A stretch of DNA of 64,000 nucleotides from Pectobacterium sp. PL152 (GCA_021907015.1 CP091064.1:1116001-1180000), one strand, 5' to 3'; positions 47,647-60,093 are shown, counted from the stretch's first letter. The notes: generated from the letters alone by a model not told the origin. Program-made: numbers and translations.

Positions 47647-49008
47647 TTAACGCCCCGGGAATCCTGGTGGCATCATCCCTTTCATACCGCGCATCATTTT
47701 CGCCAAGCCGCCGTTTTTCATCTTCTTCATCATTCGCTGCATATCATCGAACTGTTTCAGAAGACGGTTTACATCCTGCACCTGCATGCCAGAGCCCATC
47801 GCGATACGACGTTTGCGCGATCCTTTGATGATCTCAGGTTTGGCACGTTCCTGATGCGTCATTGAATTAATGATCGCTTCCATACGTACCAGCACCTTGT
47901 CATCCATTTGCGATTTCACATTATCAGGCAGTTGGCCCATACCGGGCATTTTGCTCATCATGCTCGCCATGCCACCCATATTGCGCATCTGCTTGAGCTG
48001 ATCCAGAAAATCGGTCAAATCGAACCCATCGCCCTTCTTCAGCTTCTTCGCCAGCTTCTCTGCCTGTGTACGGTCGACCTTGCTTTCAATATCTTCAATC
48101 AGTGAAAGCACATCACCCATGCCGAGAATGCGCGATGCCACACGCTCAGGGTAAAACGGCTCCAGCGCTTCGGTTTTTTCACCGACGCCGAGGAATTTAA
48201 TCGGCTTACCAGTAATGTGGCGGATAGATAGCGCCGCACCGCCACGGGCATCACCATCAATTTTGGTGAGGATCACACCGGTCAGCGGCAGCGCTTCATT
48301 AAAGGCTTTCGCCGTATTCGCCGCATCCTGCCCCGTCATGGCATCAACAACAAACAGCGTTTCAACTGGCTTAATCGCCGCGTGAACCTGTTTGATTTCG
48401 TCCATCATCGCGTCATCGACGTGGAGACGACCCGCGGTATCGACCAACAATACATCGTAGAATTTCAGCTTAGCGTGTTGTAATGCACGTTCTACAATCG
48501 CAAGCGGCTTTTCCTGCACATCTGACGGGAAGAAATCGACCCCAACCTGCTCTGCCAGCGTTTCCAACTGCTTAATCGCCGCCGGGCGATAAACGTCGGC
48601 AGAAACGACCAGCACTTTTTTCTTCTGCTTTTCACGCAGGAATTTACCCAGCTTACCCACGCTGGTTGTTTTACCCGCACCTTGCAGACCCGCCATAAGA
48701 ACAACCGCTGGCGGCTGCGCAGCAAGATTCAGCTCGGCGTTGATTTCACCCATGGCGCTGACGAGTTCATTCTTAACAATTTTGACGAACTCTTGGCCTG
48801 GCGTCAGACTTTTATTAACTTCATGCCCGACGGCACGCTCTTTCACGCGATTGATAAAATCACGCACTACGGGTAACGCGACGTCGGCTTCCAGCAATGC
48901 CATACGTACTTCACGCAGCGTTTCTTTAATGTTTTCTTCAGTCAACCGCCCGCGGCCACTGATGTTGCGCAATGTGCGCGAGAGTCGATCGGTTAAATTT
49001 TCAAACAT
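47647..49008 (-). CDS. ffh: Signal recognition particle protein Ffh
   Basis: Ffh binds signal sequences and 4.5S RNA for membrane targeting. The 453-residue protein has an N domain, a GTPase domain (GLQGAGKTTSVGKLG, DTAGRLHVD, LTKIDGDARGGAALS) and a methionine-rich M domain (from about 300) that ends RGMKGMMPPGFPGR. Divergent from ypjD. Confidence 0.98.
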   Translation of the reverse strand: MFENLTDRLSRTLRNISGRGRLTEENIKETLREVRMALLEADVALPVVRDFINRVKERAVGHEVNKSLTPGQEFVKIVKNELVSAMGEINAELNLAAQPPAVVLMAGLQGAGKTTSVGKLGKFLREKQKKKVLVVSADVYRPAAIKQLETLAEQVGVDFFPSDVQEKPLAIVERALQHAKLKFYDVLLVDTAGRLHVDDAMMDEIKQVHAAIKPVETLFVVDAMTGQDAANTAKAFNEALPLTGVILTKIDGDARGGAALSIRHITGKPIKFLGVGEKTEALEPFYPERVASRILGMGDVLSLIEDIESKVDRTQAEKLAKKLKKGDGFDLTDFLDQLKQMRNMGGMASMMSKMPGMGQLPDNVKSQMDDKVLVRMEAIINSMTHQERAKPEIIKGSRKRRIAMGSGMQVQDVNRLLKQFDDMQRMMKKMKNGGLAKMMRGMKGMMPPGFPGR

Positions 49009-49177
49009 ATCTCATGCTCAACGTAAGACAGGCCGCCAGCGCGACACGAATGGAAGAGATTATACACAAAAGCGGAAACGATCTCAGCGCTGCTGACGGA
49101 GAACTGTTGGTGCCCACGACGACTAACGCTATACTGATTCTTCATTTTACCTAGTTGATATTTAATAACCTATTTGT

Positions 49178-49972
49178 ATGTCTGTTTTCGCTATTGTGGC
49201 GCTTCTCGCCTACACACTCAGCCTCGGACTGATTATCCCCAGTCTGCTGCGCAAGAACAGTGCATATCGTCGGCTGGCAATACTCTCGGCCAGCGCTGCG
49301 CTAATCTGCCATGCGGTGGCGCTCTATCAACGTATTTTCGATGTTCAGGTCGGCCAAAACCTTAGCCTGCTAAATATCGGTTCGCTGGTCAGTCTTATCA
49401 TCTGTACAGTGATGACGATTGTCGCCGCGCGCGATCGTGGCTGGTTTATTCTTCCTATCGTCTACACTTTTGCGCTCATCAATCTGGCCTTCGCCAGCTT
49501 CATGCCAAGTGAATTTATTACGCATCTGGAAGCGTCACCGGGCTTGATGATCCATATCGGTCTGGCACTTTTCTCCTATGCCACGCTGTTAATTGCTGCC
49601 CTTTATGCGCTCCAGCTCGCCTGGCTGGATTATCTACTCAAGAATAAAAAGCTGGGATTTGCCGCTGATATGCCGCCACTGATGGGCATTGAGCGTAAAA
49701 TGTTTCACATCACGCAGATTGGCGTCATTCTGCTCACGCTGACGCTCTGTACCGGTTTGTTCTACATGGACGATCTGATCGATAACAAAGAGAATCTGCA
49801 TAAGGCCGTGTTCTCCCTGTTTGCGTGGTTCATCTATATTCTGCTGCTCTGGGGACATTATCATGAAGGGTGGCGCGGTCGACGCGTTGTCTGGTTCAGC
49901 CTGCTCGGCGCGCTGATGCTGACGCTTTCCTACTTTGGTAGCCGGGTTATACAGCACTTTCTTGCCGTCTGA
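49178..49972 (+). CDS. ypjD: Inner membrane protein YpjD (cytochrome c assembly family)
   Basis: A 264-residue integral membrane protein with eight or so hydrophobic segments and the CcsA/ResC-like histidines (for example LMIHIGLALFSYATL and LWGHYHEGWRG). It corresponds to E. coli YpjD, the divergent neighbour of ffh. The role is not established; the family suggests heme handling. Confidence 0.92.
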   Translation: MSVFAIVALLAYTLSLGLIIPSLLRKNSAYRRLAILSASAALICHAVALYQRIFDVQVGQNLSLLNIGSLVSLIICTVMTIVAARDRGWFILPIVYTFALINLAFASFMPSEFITHLEASPGLMIHIGLALFSYATLLIAALYALQLAWLDYLLKNKKLGFAADMPPLMGIERKMFHITQIGVILLTLTLCTGLFYMDDLIDNKENLHKAVFSLFAWFIYILLLWGHYHEGWRGRRVVWFSLLGALMLTLSYFGSRVIQHFLAV

Positions 49973-49993
49973 CCCTTCCTCGAACAGAAAAAA

Positions 49994-50022
49994 AGAGAGC
50001 CAACATTCGGCTCTCTTTTTTA
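49994..50022. terminator. Bidirectional terminator between ypjD and luxS
   Basis: The stem AGAGAGCC/GGCTCTCT (49994-50001, 50009-50016) is flanked by a run of As on the left and Ts on the right, serving both convergent genes. Confidence 0.88.
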
Positions 50023-50041
50023 TTTGTACCGATCCGACAAA

Positions 50042-50557
50042 CTAGATATGCAGCTCGGCCAGCTTATCTTTCGGCAGTGCCAGATCGTCATTTTGGTTGA
50101 TACCAATATCATGATCCACGATGTGCTGAGCGATTTCCTGCGCTTCTTTCAGCGAGTGCATCTCATAGGTGCCACACTGGAATTCGTTCAGCTCAGGAAT
50201 TTTACGCTGGTCGGTCACTTTCAGAACGTCCGCCATCGCCGCTTTCCAGGAGTCAGCAACACGTTGCTCATCCGGCGTGCCAATCAGGCTCATGTAGAAA
50301 CCCGTACGGCATCCCATCGGAGAAATGTCGATAATTTCCACGCCATCACCGTTTAAATGATCGCGCATAAAACCAGCAAACAGGTGCTCTAGCGTATGGA
50401 TACCACGCTCTGGCATGACCTCGATGTTCGGGCGACAGAAACGCAGGTCAAATACCGTGATATTGTCGCCATGAGGGGTTTTCATGGTTTTAGCGACCCG
50501 AACGGCGGGTGCGGCCATACGAGTATGATCAACGGTAAAACTGTCTAGTAACGGCAT
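50042..50557 (-). CDS. luxS: S-ribosylhomocysteine lyase
   Basis: LuxS converts S-ribosylhomocysteine to homocysteine and the autoinducer-2 precursor DPD. The 171-residue protein has the zinc motif HTLEH (H54, H58) and the cysteine ligand in [16 protein letters not shown] lies just before the ATG. In soft-rot bacteria luxS has been linked to virulence control. The sRNA MicA lies immediately upstream on the opposite strand. Confidence 0.98.
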   Translation of the reverse strand: MPLLDSFTVDHTRMAAPAVRVAKTMKTPHGDNITVFDLRFCRPNIEVMPERGIHTLEHLFAGFMRDHLNGDGVEIIDISPMGCRTGFYMSLIGTPDEQRVADSWKAAMADVLKVTDQRKIPELNEFQCGTYEMHSLKEAQEIAQHIVDHDIGINQNDDLALPKDKLAELHI

Positions 50558-50601
50558 AATTCCACCTCCTCAAAGAAAAAAATTCATTTTTTCTCGTTTC
50601 C

Positions 50602-50630
50602 GAGAACTTTTCCTTTTTATGCGAGTCTGA
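50602..50630 (+). promoter_or_regulatory. Sigma-E promoter of micA
   Basis: The -35 region GAGAACTTT (50602-50610) and the -10 region TCTGA (50626-50630) are about 16 bp apart and six bases before the expected MicA 5' end. This fits the envelope-stress sigma-E consensus (GAACTT, TCTGA). Confidence 0.8.
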
Positions 50631-50636
50631 CTTACT

Positions 50637-50710
50637 GAAAGACGCGCATTTATTATCATCATCCCTATTAGAGATGTTTATTTGGCCACAGTTTCTGTGG
50701 CCTTTTCTTT
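50637..50710 (+). ncRNA. micA: Small regulatory RNA MicA
   Basis: The sequence begins GAAAGACGCGCATTTATTAT, nearly identical to the E. coli MicA 5' end, continues with ATCATCATCCCT (the seed used against ompA) and ends in a terminator stem GGCCACAG/CTGTGGCC followed by TTTTCTTTT. It lies between luxS and gshA, the conserved micA locus. MicA is an Hfq-dependent RNA made under envelope stress that represses ompA and other outer-membrane genes. Confidence 0.93.
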
Positions 50711-52279
<1,569 letters not shown>

Positions 52280-52346
52280 TTAAAATGTAATGGTTGTAAG
52301 CATAATTGAAACTCAGTAGCACTCACCAGTGCACATTGCAATCTGG

Positions 52347-52774
52347 TTAAGACCACCACGCAATCCCCTGTAACGTTATACCTGCCAATACGATATACCG
52401 CAGCGCTTTTCCAATACCAATGAAAACCGCCGATTGCACCCAGGGCATGCGTAGCCAACCCGCTAACACGCACAATAAATCGCCTACTACCGGCACCCAG
52501 CTAAATAACAGCGCAGCGCAACCATAGCGCTGCAACCAGCGCATGACCACCGTATACCCAGCTTGTTGTTTTGGCTGAGGGAGTAAGCGCCCTATAAAAA
52601 TATTTGTTAACCCGCCCAGCGTATTTCCTACCGTCGCCACAGCGATCAACAGATAGGGTTTTGCGCTGTCAGCCAACAATAACGTTACCAGCAGAACTTC
52701 TGAACTACCGGGCAACAGTGTTGCACTGAGCAGGCTACTCCAGAAAAGAGAAAAACGGCCCAGAACTCACTCAC
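52347..52774 (-). CDS. yqaA: DedA/SNARE-associated family membrane protein YqaA, apparent frameshift
   Basis: A small inner membrane protein with four hydrophobic segments. The main frame contains LLPGSSEVLLVTLLLAD, GNTLGGLTNIFIGRLLP and VGDLLCVLAGWLRMPW. The N-terminus starts at a GTG (52774) as MSEFWAVFLF in another frame; adding one base to the four-A run at 52744-52747 joins them (FLFFWSSLLSATLLPGSSEV) and gives 142 residues, equal to E. coli. Its start overlaps the yqaB stop by four bases. Function unknown. Confidence 0.88.
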
Positions 52775-53339
52775 AATGTACGAACGTCAACCACGGCCAT
52801 GTTAGCGCGTTTAGCGGCTTCAATACCGTAGTCTGCATCTTCAAACACAATGCAGTGTTCCGGTGCCACAGAAATCAACGCAGCACAGCGCAGAAAGGTA
52901 TCAGGGAAAGGCTTATGCCGAATCACATCATCCGCCCCAACAATTGCATCAAAATAATCATGCAATCCCAAATGCGTTAGCAATCTATCAGCCATGCCAT
53001 GCGTGCTACCCGTACCGACCGCCATAGGGCGCCGTCCGCGATAATGCTTAACAACATCAATCAGCGGTAGGGGTTTTACTGTATCCAGCAGCATTGCCTC
53101 AACAACGGCCGTTTTTCCGCCGCCAAGTGGTGAGGATCAACATCAGCCTGATGACTGTCGATAATACGCTGTGCAATATGCCAGGTGGGCGAGCCGTTCA
53201 ACGCTGTCATGGCACTGGCATCATATCTCATACCATACCGTGCAAGAACCTCATCCCACGCTTTATGGTGCGTCGGTTCAGTATCGAGCAGGGTGCCATC
53301 CATATCAAAGATCAGCCCTTGATAGCGATCGTACATCAT
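52771..53339 (-). CDS. yqaB: Fructose-1-phosphate/6-phosphogluconate phosphatase YqaB, apparent frameshift
   Basis: A HAD-superfamily phosphatase. Motif I is GLIFDMDGTLLDTEP with the nucleophile aspartate, followed by a helical cap; the second frame holds motif II VGTGSTHG, RHKPFPDTFL (motif III lysine) and motif IV IVFEDADYGIEAAKRA. One base is missing from the five-T run at 53112-53116 (coding-strand A); adding it gives AAEKTAVVEAMLLDTVKPLP and 189 residues, the family size. Confidence 0.92.
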
Positions 53340-53729
53340 GACTCCATGATCACTGAAAAGAGAGCTTACTTTATCGTAAAGTGAAAACGTTGTCGCTTAC
53401 TCAATAACCTTATAAAAAACAGGTTATTATCCCCATAGTCATAAGACAGCCTTCGTTTACTCGTCGGCTCAATCTCAATATATAGGCAAGGGAAGGGTAA
53501 GAATTAATACACGGAAGTGATGAGAGAAATATCGTTCTGAATCGGCAAGAGGGCAAATGACGTTATCGCGCTAAAAGCAGGTAAAGGACGTTTGATAAAA
53601 CAGAAGTGGTGTATCTGATAACAGTGTCTGACTTGTACCGTTCAGGCCGGACGTCGATTGCACAATATCATTCTTGCGCTTATTAATTCAGGTAGGAAGT
53701 AAGACAAACGTTTTATTTACATCAGAATA
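53340..53729. other. Non-coding region between yqaB and the tRNA-Arg array
   Basis: About 390 bp with no gene-like frame. It holds an inverted repeat AATAACCT/AGGTTATT at 53403-53410 and 53421-53428 with no clear U tail. It would contain the yqaB promoter and the 3' end of the tRNA transcript. Confidence 0.4.
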
Positions 53730-53806
53730 TGGTGCATCCGGGAGGATTCGAACCTCCGACCGCTCGGTTCGTAGCCGAGTACTCTATCCAGCTGAGCTAC
53801 GGATGC
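53730..53806 (-). tRNA. tRNA-Arg (ACG), third in the array
   Basis: A 77-nt tRNA with encoded CCA; the anticodon loop CTACGAA gives ACG. It matches the argVYZQ type of E. coli. Confidence 0.98.
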
Positions 53807-53851
53807 AGAGTGTGGTGCAGAAATAAGGGAATTGAGCGAGATACCTAAGAA

Positions 53852-53922
53852 TGGTGCATCCGGGAGGATTACTCGGCTTCGCCTTGCCCTTCGGGCCGTT
53901 GCTAAAGCAACGTTTTCCTCCC
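53852..53922. repeat. tRNA-like cloverleaf element within the tRNA-Arg array
   Basis: Starts with the same 19 bases as the tRNA-Arg 3' end (TGGTGCATCCGGGAGGATT) and then diverges. A closing stem GGGAGGA/TCCTCCC (53862-53868, 53916-53922) encloses three consecutive hairpins: GGC-TTC-GCC (53875-53883), GCCC-TTC-GGGC (53886-53896) and CGTTGC-TAAA-GCAACG (53897-53912). It is not a functional tRNA by sequence. It probably derives from the array. Confidence 0.75.
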
Positions 53923-53988
53923 TTGTTCTTGTAATCACAAATGAGCGATTATAAGAGCAAGATAACAACCTTAATCCATATCGAAATA

Positions 53989-54065
53989 TGGTGCATCCGG
54001 GAGGATTCGAACCTCCGACCGCTCGGTTCGTAGCCGAGTACTCTATCCAGCTGAGCTACGGATGC
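53989..54065 (-). tRNA. tRNA-Arg (ACG), second in the array
   Basis: A 77-nt copy identical in sequence to the tRNAs at 53730-53806 and 54130-54206, with anticodon ACG and encoded CCA. Confidence 0.98.
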
Positions 54066-54129
54066 ATTAATAATTCTTTATCTACGACAATACTTACTTT
54101 TACTACTCGCCTAGCAAAGGCAGTATTTA

Positions 54130-54206
54130 TGGTGCATCCGGGAGGATTCGAACCTCCGACCGCTCGGTTCGTAGCCGAGTACTCTATCCAGCTGAGCTAC
54201 GGATGC
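54130..54206 (-). tRNA. tRNA-Arg (ACG), first in the array
   Basis: A 77-nt copy with anticodon ACG and encoded CCA, eight bases downstream of tRNA-Ser on the minus strand. Confidence 0.98.
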
Positions 54207-54214
54207 ATATTAAA

Positions 54215-54307
54215 TGGCGGTGAGGGAGGGATTCGAACCCTCGATGCAGCTTTTGACCGCATACTCCCTTAGCAGGGGAGCGCCTTCAGCCTCTCGGCCA
54301 CCTCACC
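54215..54307 (-). tRNA. tRNA-Ser (GCT)
   Basis: A 93-nt class II tRNA with a long variable arm; the anticodon loop CTGCTAA gives GCT. It corresponds to serV, first in the serV-arg array of E. coli. Confidence 0.98.
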
Positions 54308-54370
54308 TTACATTACCTGATTCGCTACTAAGAACTTCTTGTTAGTGCTCACCGGTACTGCGTGGCGCAC

Positions 54371-54398
54371 ATATTACTTTCCCAGACTTATAAGTCAA
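54371..54398 (-). promoter_or_regulatory. Promoter of the tRNA-Ser/tRNA-Arg array
   Basis: On the minus strand, -35 TTGACT (54398-54393) and -10 TAATAT (54376-54371) are 16 bp apart, about 60 bp upstream of tRNA-Ser, with a GC-rich discriminator (GTGCGCCACGC) after the -10. Confidence 0.75.
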
Positions 54399-54601
54399 AC
54401 AATTTTTCCCACCTTGTGTTTGTTTGAACAATTCGCATCCAAGATGCGTATTTTCACAACAAAAAGTCTGTTTTATCGACAGAAAAACAGGCGGTTACCT
54501 TGCTAAAAGGAGCGCACAGTAAAAATGGATATATCGATAAATGTGTGGGGAAAAAGCGGGAAATAACAATTGCGTCCCGCGAACACGAGACGCATTGTCA
54601 A

Positions 54602-54787
54602 TCAATATGACGTTGGTTGAGATTTTTCGGCCTGAATACGCTGATAGATCTCTTCACGGTGGACAGAAACCTCTTTAGGTGCATTAACACCAATACGCAC
54701 CTGGTTGCCTTTCACTCCTAATACGGTAACCGTTACCTCATCGCCGATCATGAGGGTTTCGCCAACTCGACGAGTCAAAATAAGCAT
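54602..54787 (-). CDS. csrA: Carbon storage regulator CsrA (RsmA)
   Basis: CsrA binds GGA motifs in mRNA leaders and controls carbon flow, motility and, in soft-rot bacteria (as RsmA), extracellular enzymes. The 61-residue protein is essentially the E. coli sequence: [40 protein letters not shown]. The preceding ~260 bp up to the alaS terminator holds its promoter region; I see no other gene there. Confidence 0.98.
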   Translation of the reverse strand: MLILTRRVGETLMIGDEVTVTVLGVKGNQVRIGVNAPKEVSVHREEIYQRIQAEKSQPTSY

Positions 54788-55045
54788 TCTTTGCTCCTTG
54801 AAAGATTATAAAGAGTCGGGTCTCTCTGTCTCCCCGCCATTATCCATCATGTGCCGTGAAAACGTAAACCTAGACGATGGTATAAGCACCACCACCACAC
54901 TCCGGTTTGTCACTACTTGTTAGTTTAGTCGATATCAGTAGCTTGTGCTTTTGTTATCACAACAACAGGACTGAGCGTGTCATACTTCAGAATATCTGAA
55001 GGTAGCACACGTTCTACCCCACTTGTCGGACCCTTTTCCGCAGAC

Positions 55046-55080
55046 AAAAACGCCACAACCAGAAAGTTATGGCGTTTTTG
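55046..55080 (-). terminator. Terminator of alaS
   Basis: The stem AAAAACGCCA/TGGCGTTTTT (55046-55055, 55070-55079) ends in Ts on the minus strand, about 30 bp after the alaS stop. Confidence 0.8.
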
Positions 55081-55111
55081 TTGGATAACGCGAATCAAAC
55101 GTTATCTATGT

Positions 55112-57739
55112 TTATAGCTTAGCAGTAACCCAAGATTCAACACTTGCCAGCGCAGCAGGCAATGCAGACACATCTGAACCACCAGCTTGAGCCATATCCG
55201 GACGGCCACCGCCTTTACCACCAACCTGTTGAGCAACAAACCCAATCAGTTCACCGGCTTTTACGCGGTCGGTCAGATCTTTCGTTACACCAGAAATCAA
55301 GCTAACCCGGCCTTCTGCCGCCGTTCCGAGAACGATAACAGCAGACCCTAGCTGATTCTTCAGGTCATCCACCATCGTGCGCAGCAGCTTAGGATCCACG
55401 TTGTCCAGTTGCGTAACCAGCAACTTAACACCACTCACCTCTTTTGCTTTGCCGGACAGCGACGAGCTTTCCTGCGCCGCTTGCTGAGCCTTCAACTGCT
55501 GAAGCTCTTTCTCCAACGTGCGAGCACGCTCCAGAACAGAGCGTACCTTATCCGTCAGGTTGTGACTATCCCCTTTCAGCAGTTGCGCAATATCTTGCAG
55601 AACGTCGCTCTGACGGTGCAGCGCAGAAAGCGCATTTTCACCCGTGGTCGCCTCAATACGACGTACCCCGGCAGCGGTACCTGATTCCGAAATGATTTGG
55701 AACAGGCCGATATCACCCGTACGGCTTGCGTGTGTGCCCCCGCACAGTTCAATGGAGAAATCCCCCATCGTCAGGACACGGACATGGTCGTCGTACTTCT
55801 CGCCGAACAGCGCCATCGCGCCTTTCGCTCTCGCATCATCCAGCGCCATGACATCCGTTTGTACGGTAAGGTTACGGCGGATTTGCGCATTGACGATATC
55901 TTCAACCTGACGGATCTGCTCAGGTTTCATCGCTTCCGTATGTGAGAAGTCAAAACGCAGATAGCTATCGTTAACCAGAGAACCTTTCTGCGCGACATGA
56001 TCGCCCAGAACCTGACGCAGCGCGGCATGCAGCAGGTGCGTTGCGGAGTGGTTCAGGCGAATGCGATCGCGGCGTTGGCTATCAACATTTGCATCGACAC
56101 TGTCGTTAACACGCAGCGTACCCTGAGTCAGTTTACCAACGTGGCCGATTGCCTGACCATATTTCTGAGTGTCCTGAACGGCAAAGCTCGCGCCCGCGTT
56201 TTTCAGTTCACCCTGATCGCCAACCTGGCCACCGGATTCACCATAGAATGGCGTTTCGTTCAGGATCACTACCGCTTCATCACCTGCCGCAATCTGATCA
56301 ACCGCGTTTCCATTGTGATAAAGCGCAATCACCTTCGCTTGCTGCTGCGTTTTTTCATAGCCACAGAATGGCGTGTTTTCATCCACACGGATGAGACTGT
56401 TGTAATCAACGCCAAATCCGCTGGCCTCACGCGCACGCTGGCGCTGAGCCGTCATCGCAGCTTCAAAACCTTTCTCATCGACTTTCAGGCCACGCTCGCG
56501 GCACACATCCGCGGTGAGGTCGACAGGGAAACCATAGGTGTCATACAGGCGGAAGGCCGTTTCGCCATCCAACGTATCCCCTTTCAGGTTTTTAATTTCT
56601 TCGTCCAGCAGAGACAGGCCGCGTTCCAGCGTACGGGCAAACTGCTCTTCTTCCATCTTCAGCGCCTGCTCAACAACCGACTGCTGCTTCTTCAACTCTT
56701 CTGCCGCTGGCCCCATGACTTCAATCAGTGGCGCAACCAGTTTGTAGAAGAAGGCATCCGTAGCGCCTAGCATGTTACCGTGACGTGCAGCGCGGCGAAT
56801 GATACGGCGCAGAACATAGCCACGGTTTTCATTAGATGGCGTCACGCCATCCGCAATCAGGAATGCACAAGAACGGATATGGTCAGCGATAACACGCAGC
56901 GACTTATTGGTTAAATCCGTCGTACCAACGGCTTTAGCAACCGCCTCAATCAGCGTTTTGAACAAATCAATGTCATAGTTTGAATTGACGTGCTGCAACA
57001 CGGCAGAAATACGCTCTAACCCCATTCCGGTATCGACGGAAGGTTTCGGCAGCGGCAGCATCGTGCCATCAACCTGACGGTTGAACTGCATGAACACCAA
57101 GTTCCAAATTTCGATATAGCGGTCGCCGTCTTCATCAGGGCTTCCTGGTGGGCCACCCGCGATGTGTTCACCGTGATCGAAGAAAATCTCGGTACACGGA
57201 CCGCACGGCCCTGTTTCGCCCATCTGCCAGAAGTTATCAGAGGCGTAAGGCCCGCCTTTGTTATCACCAATACGAATAATTCTTTCGCGCGGTACGCCAA
57301 CTTCATCAGCCCAAATGTCGTAGGCCTCGTCATCCGTTGCGTATACCGTTACCCACAGTTTCTCTTTCGGCAGGTTGAACCACTTGGGAGACGTCAACAA
57401 CTCCCACGCATAGCGAATCGCATCATGCTTGAAGTAATCACCGAAGCTGAAGTTACCCAGCATTTCAAAGAAGGTGTGGTGGCGGGCGGTATAACCTACG
57501 TTTTCCAGGTCATTATGTTTACCACCGGCACGCACGCAGCGCTGCGAGGTCGTCGCACGGACATAGTTACGTTTATCCAGCCCGAGGAACACATCTTTAA
57601 ACTGGTTCATACCCGCATTGGTGAATAACAATGTCGGATCGTTGTTCGGCACCAGAGAGCTGCTATCAACAACCTGGTGTCCCTTACTGTGGAAAAAATC
57701 GAGAAACGCTTGACGGATCTCAGCGGTGCTCTTGCTCAT
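55112..57739 (-). CDS. alaS: Alanyl-tRNA synthetase
   Basis: AlaS charges tRNA-Ala. The 875-residue protein has the class II catalytic domain ([35 protein letters not shown]), the editing domain with zinc-binding [11 protein letters not shown] and [11 protein letters not shown], and a C-terminal glycine-rich end ([15 protein letters not shown]). Full length with no frameshift, notable beside the many broken genes. Confidence 0.98.
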   Translation of the reverse strand: MSKSTAEIRQAFLDFFHSKGHQVVDSSSLVPNNDPTLLFTNAGMNQFKDVFLGLDKRNYVRATTSQRCVRAGGKHNDLENVGYTARHHTFFEMLGNFSFGDYFKHDAIRYAWELLTSPKWFNLPKEKLWVTVYATDDEAYDIWADEVGVPRERIIRIGDNKGGPYASDNFWQMGETGPCGPCTEIFFDHGEHIAGGPPGSPDEDGDRYIEIWNLVFMQFNRQVDGTMLPLPKPSVDTGMGLERISAVLQHVNSNYDIDLFKTLIEAVAKAVGTTDLTNKSLRVIADHIRSCAFLIADGVTPSNENRGYVLRRIIRRAARHGNMLGATDAFFYKLVAPLIEVMGPAAEELKKQQSVVEQALKMEEEQFARTLERGLSLLDEEIKNLKGDTLDGETAFRLYDTYGFPVDLTADVCRERGLKVDEKGFEAAMTAQRQRAREASGFGVDYNSLIRVDENTPFCGYEKTQQQAKVIALYHNGNAVDQIAAGDEAVVILNETPFYGESGGQVGDQGELKNAGASFAVQDTQKYGQAIGHVGKLTQGTLRVNDSVDANVDSQRRDRIRLNHSATHLLHAALRQVLGDHVAQKGSLVNDSYLRFDFSHTEAMKPEQIRQVEDIVNAQIRRNLTVQTDVMALDDARAKGAMALFGEKYDDHVRVLTMGDFSIELCGGTHASRTGDIGLFQIISESGTAAGVRRIEATTGENALSALHRQSDVLQDIAQLLKGDSHNLTDKVRSVLERARTLEKELQQLKAQQAAQESSSLSGKAKEVSGVKLLVTQLDNVDPKLLRTMVDDLKNQLGSAVIVLGTAAEGRVSLISGVTKDLTDRVKAGELIGFVAQQVGGKGGGRPDMAQAGGSDVSALPAALASVESWVTAKL

Positions 57740-57877
57740 AATTGTCCTGGAATCAAGCTAGAAGAACAGGTCGCGGGCAAGGTTAGTCCAGCATGCTGAC
57801 GCTACCAAGCAACTCACGAACAAAAAAGTGGGAATAAGATAAATTTTCTTCGATGGGAAGTAAAATCCCGTATGCGT

Positions 57878-58372
57878 TCAATCTGAAAAATTCGTATAAA
57901 TTGACTGGATTTCTTCATGAAAGAAACCACGATAGAGCAGGTATCGCTGATGTTTGACTTTGTCTTTCCATTCATCGGACAGAGGATGCCCGAATTTTCG
58001 CTCCACAACTGATTTCGCCAGCGCGCACCAATCGATCTCACTCTCGTTTAATGCCGTGGCTAATATCGTCTTATCGATTCCTTTCTGGCTCAGCTCCATT
58101 TTAATTCGCTGGACGCCGTAGCCTTTGCGACTTCGGCTGTTGATATAGCGACGAGCATAGCGCGCATCATCCAGCCAACCGTGTTCCTTGCAGTAAGCAA
58201 TGGCAGCTTCCACATCTTCTGCTGCAGCTCGAGCAGTAGCTTCGCCCGCTTCATCTTCTGCTTCTGCGCTGTCTAATTTATATAAATACGCCGCACATTT
58301 GCGGCGTATTTCGGCTTCACTATAATCCCGAACAGAAAGCACATTCATCGCATAGCGTAAGGGTTTATTCAT
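57878..58372 (-). CDS. recX: Regulatory protein RecX
   Basis: RecX caps and inhibits growing RecA filaments. The 164-residue protein has three RecX three-helix repeats (AMNVLSVRDYSEAEIRRKC, YARRYINSRSRKGYGVQRI). It lies 46 bp downstream of recA on the same strand and is SOS-regulated through read-through from recA. Confidence 0.95.
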   Translation of the reverse strand: MNKPLRYAMNVLSVRDYSEAEIRRKCAAYLYKLDSAEAEDEAGEATARAAAEDVEAAIAYCKEHGWLDDARYARRYINSRSRKGYGVQRIKMELSQKGIDKTILATALNESEIDWCALAKSVVERKFGHPLSDEWKDKVKHQRYLLYRGFFHEEIQSIYTNFSD

Positions 58373-58417
58373 CCATTTACCCGCTGATGTGCTTTGTCAC
58401 AGGGAATTCAGCCACCA

Positions 58418-59542
<1,125 letters not shown>

Positions 59543-59568
59543 TCATGAATTGCCGAATAATTACTGAC

Positions 59569-59596
59569 ATTATACTGTATGCGCATACAGCATCAA
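59569..59596 (-). promoter_or_regulatory. recA promoter with LexA box
   Basis: On the minus strand the order is -35 TTGATG (59596-59591), the 16-bp LexA box CTGTATGCGCATACAG (59590-59575), then -10 TATAAT (59574-59569). The operator fills the whole spacer, as in E. coli recA, so LexA binding directly blocks polymerase. Confidence 0.95.
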
Positions 59597-59598
59597 GG

Positions 59599-60093
59599 TT
59601 ATTTTTTCAGAAACGCGTCGAGCAGCGTTTGCAGCGCAAAATGGACCGATTGCAGACGTACCGCGTTTCGGTCTCCGCTGAACCGCATTGTCCGCGCGAA
59701 TGCCCCGCCCTGTTTATCTCTGAAGCCAAACCATACCGTGCCGACAGGCTTCTCTTCGCTCCCCCCGTCGGGCCCGGCGATGCCGCTTACCGATATGGCA
59801 AAATCTGCATCGGCGGCCTGCAACGCCCCTGCGGCCATCTCATTGACGACGGCTTCACTCACCGCGCCATGCCGTTCCAATGTCTTCGCGTTCACATTCA
59901 CCAGACGCTGCTTGGCCAGATTGCTGTATGTCACAAACCCATAGTCAAACCAGCCGGAGCTGCCTGCGACATCAGTAATAGACTTAGCCAGCCAGCCCCC
60001 AGTGCAGGATTCCGCGCACGTCAGCGTAGCACCACGCGCCTTCAGTTTTTCACCGACCAAAACACTTAACCGCAGAATGTCAGCTTCCGTCAT
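59599..60093 (-). CDS. pncC: Nicotinamide-nucleotide amidase PncC
   Basis: PncC deamidates NMN to nicotinate mononucleotide in the pyridine nucleotide cycle. The 164-residue protein is a stand-alone CinA C-terminal domain, with LTCAESCTGGWLAKSITDVAGSSGWF, FVTYSNLAK and GIAGPDGGSEEKPVGTVWF. It precedes recA, as in E. coli. Confidence 0.96.
   Translation of the reverse strand: MTEADILRLSVLVGEKLKARGATLTCAESCTGGWLAKSITDVAGSSGWFDYGFVTYSNLAKQRLVNVNAKTLERHGAVSEAVVNEMAAGALQAADADFAISVSGIAGPDGGSEEKPVGTVWFGFRDKQGGAFARTMRFSGDRNAVRLQSVHFALQTLLDAFLKK

Noticed and set aside
50684-50702. Hairpin between gshA and luxS as an ordinary gshA terminator
   Set aside because: The U tail is on the plus strand only, and the flanking sequence identifies it as the 3' end of MicA.
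53403-53428. Inverted repeat AATAACCT/AGGTTATT as a terminator of the tRNA array
   Set aside because: No U tail on the minus strand and about 300 bp from the last tRNA.
55997-56770. A 257-codon plus-strand open frame opposite alaS
   Set aside because: It overlaps the conserved alaS coding sequence on the other strand and resembles no protein; long antisense frames are common opposite GC-biased genes.
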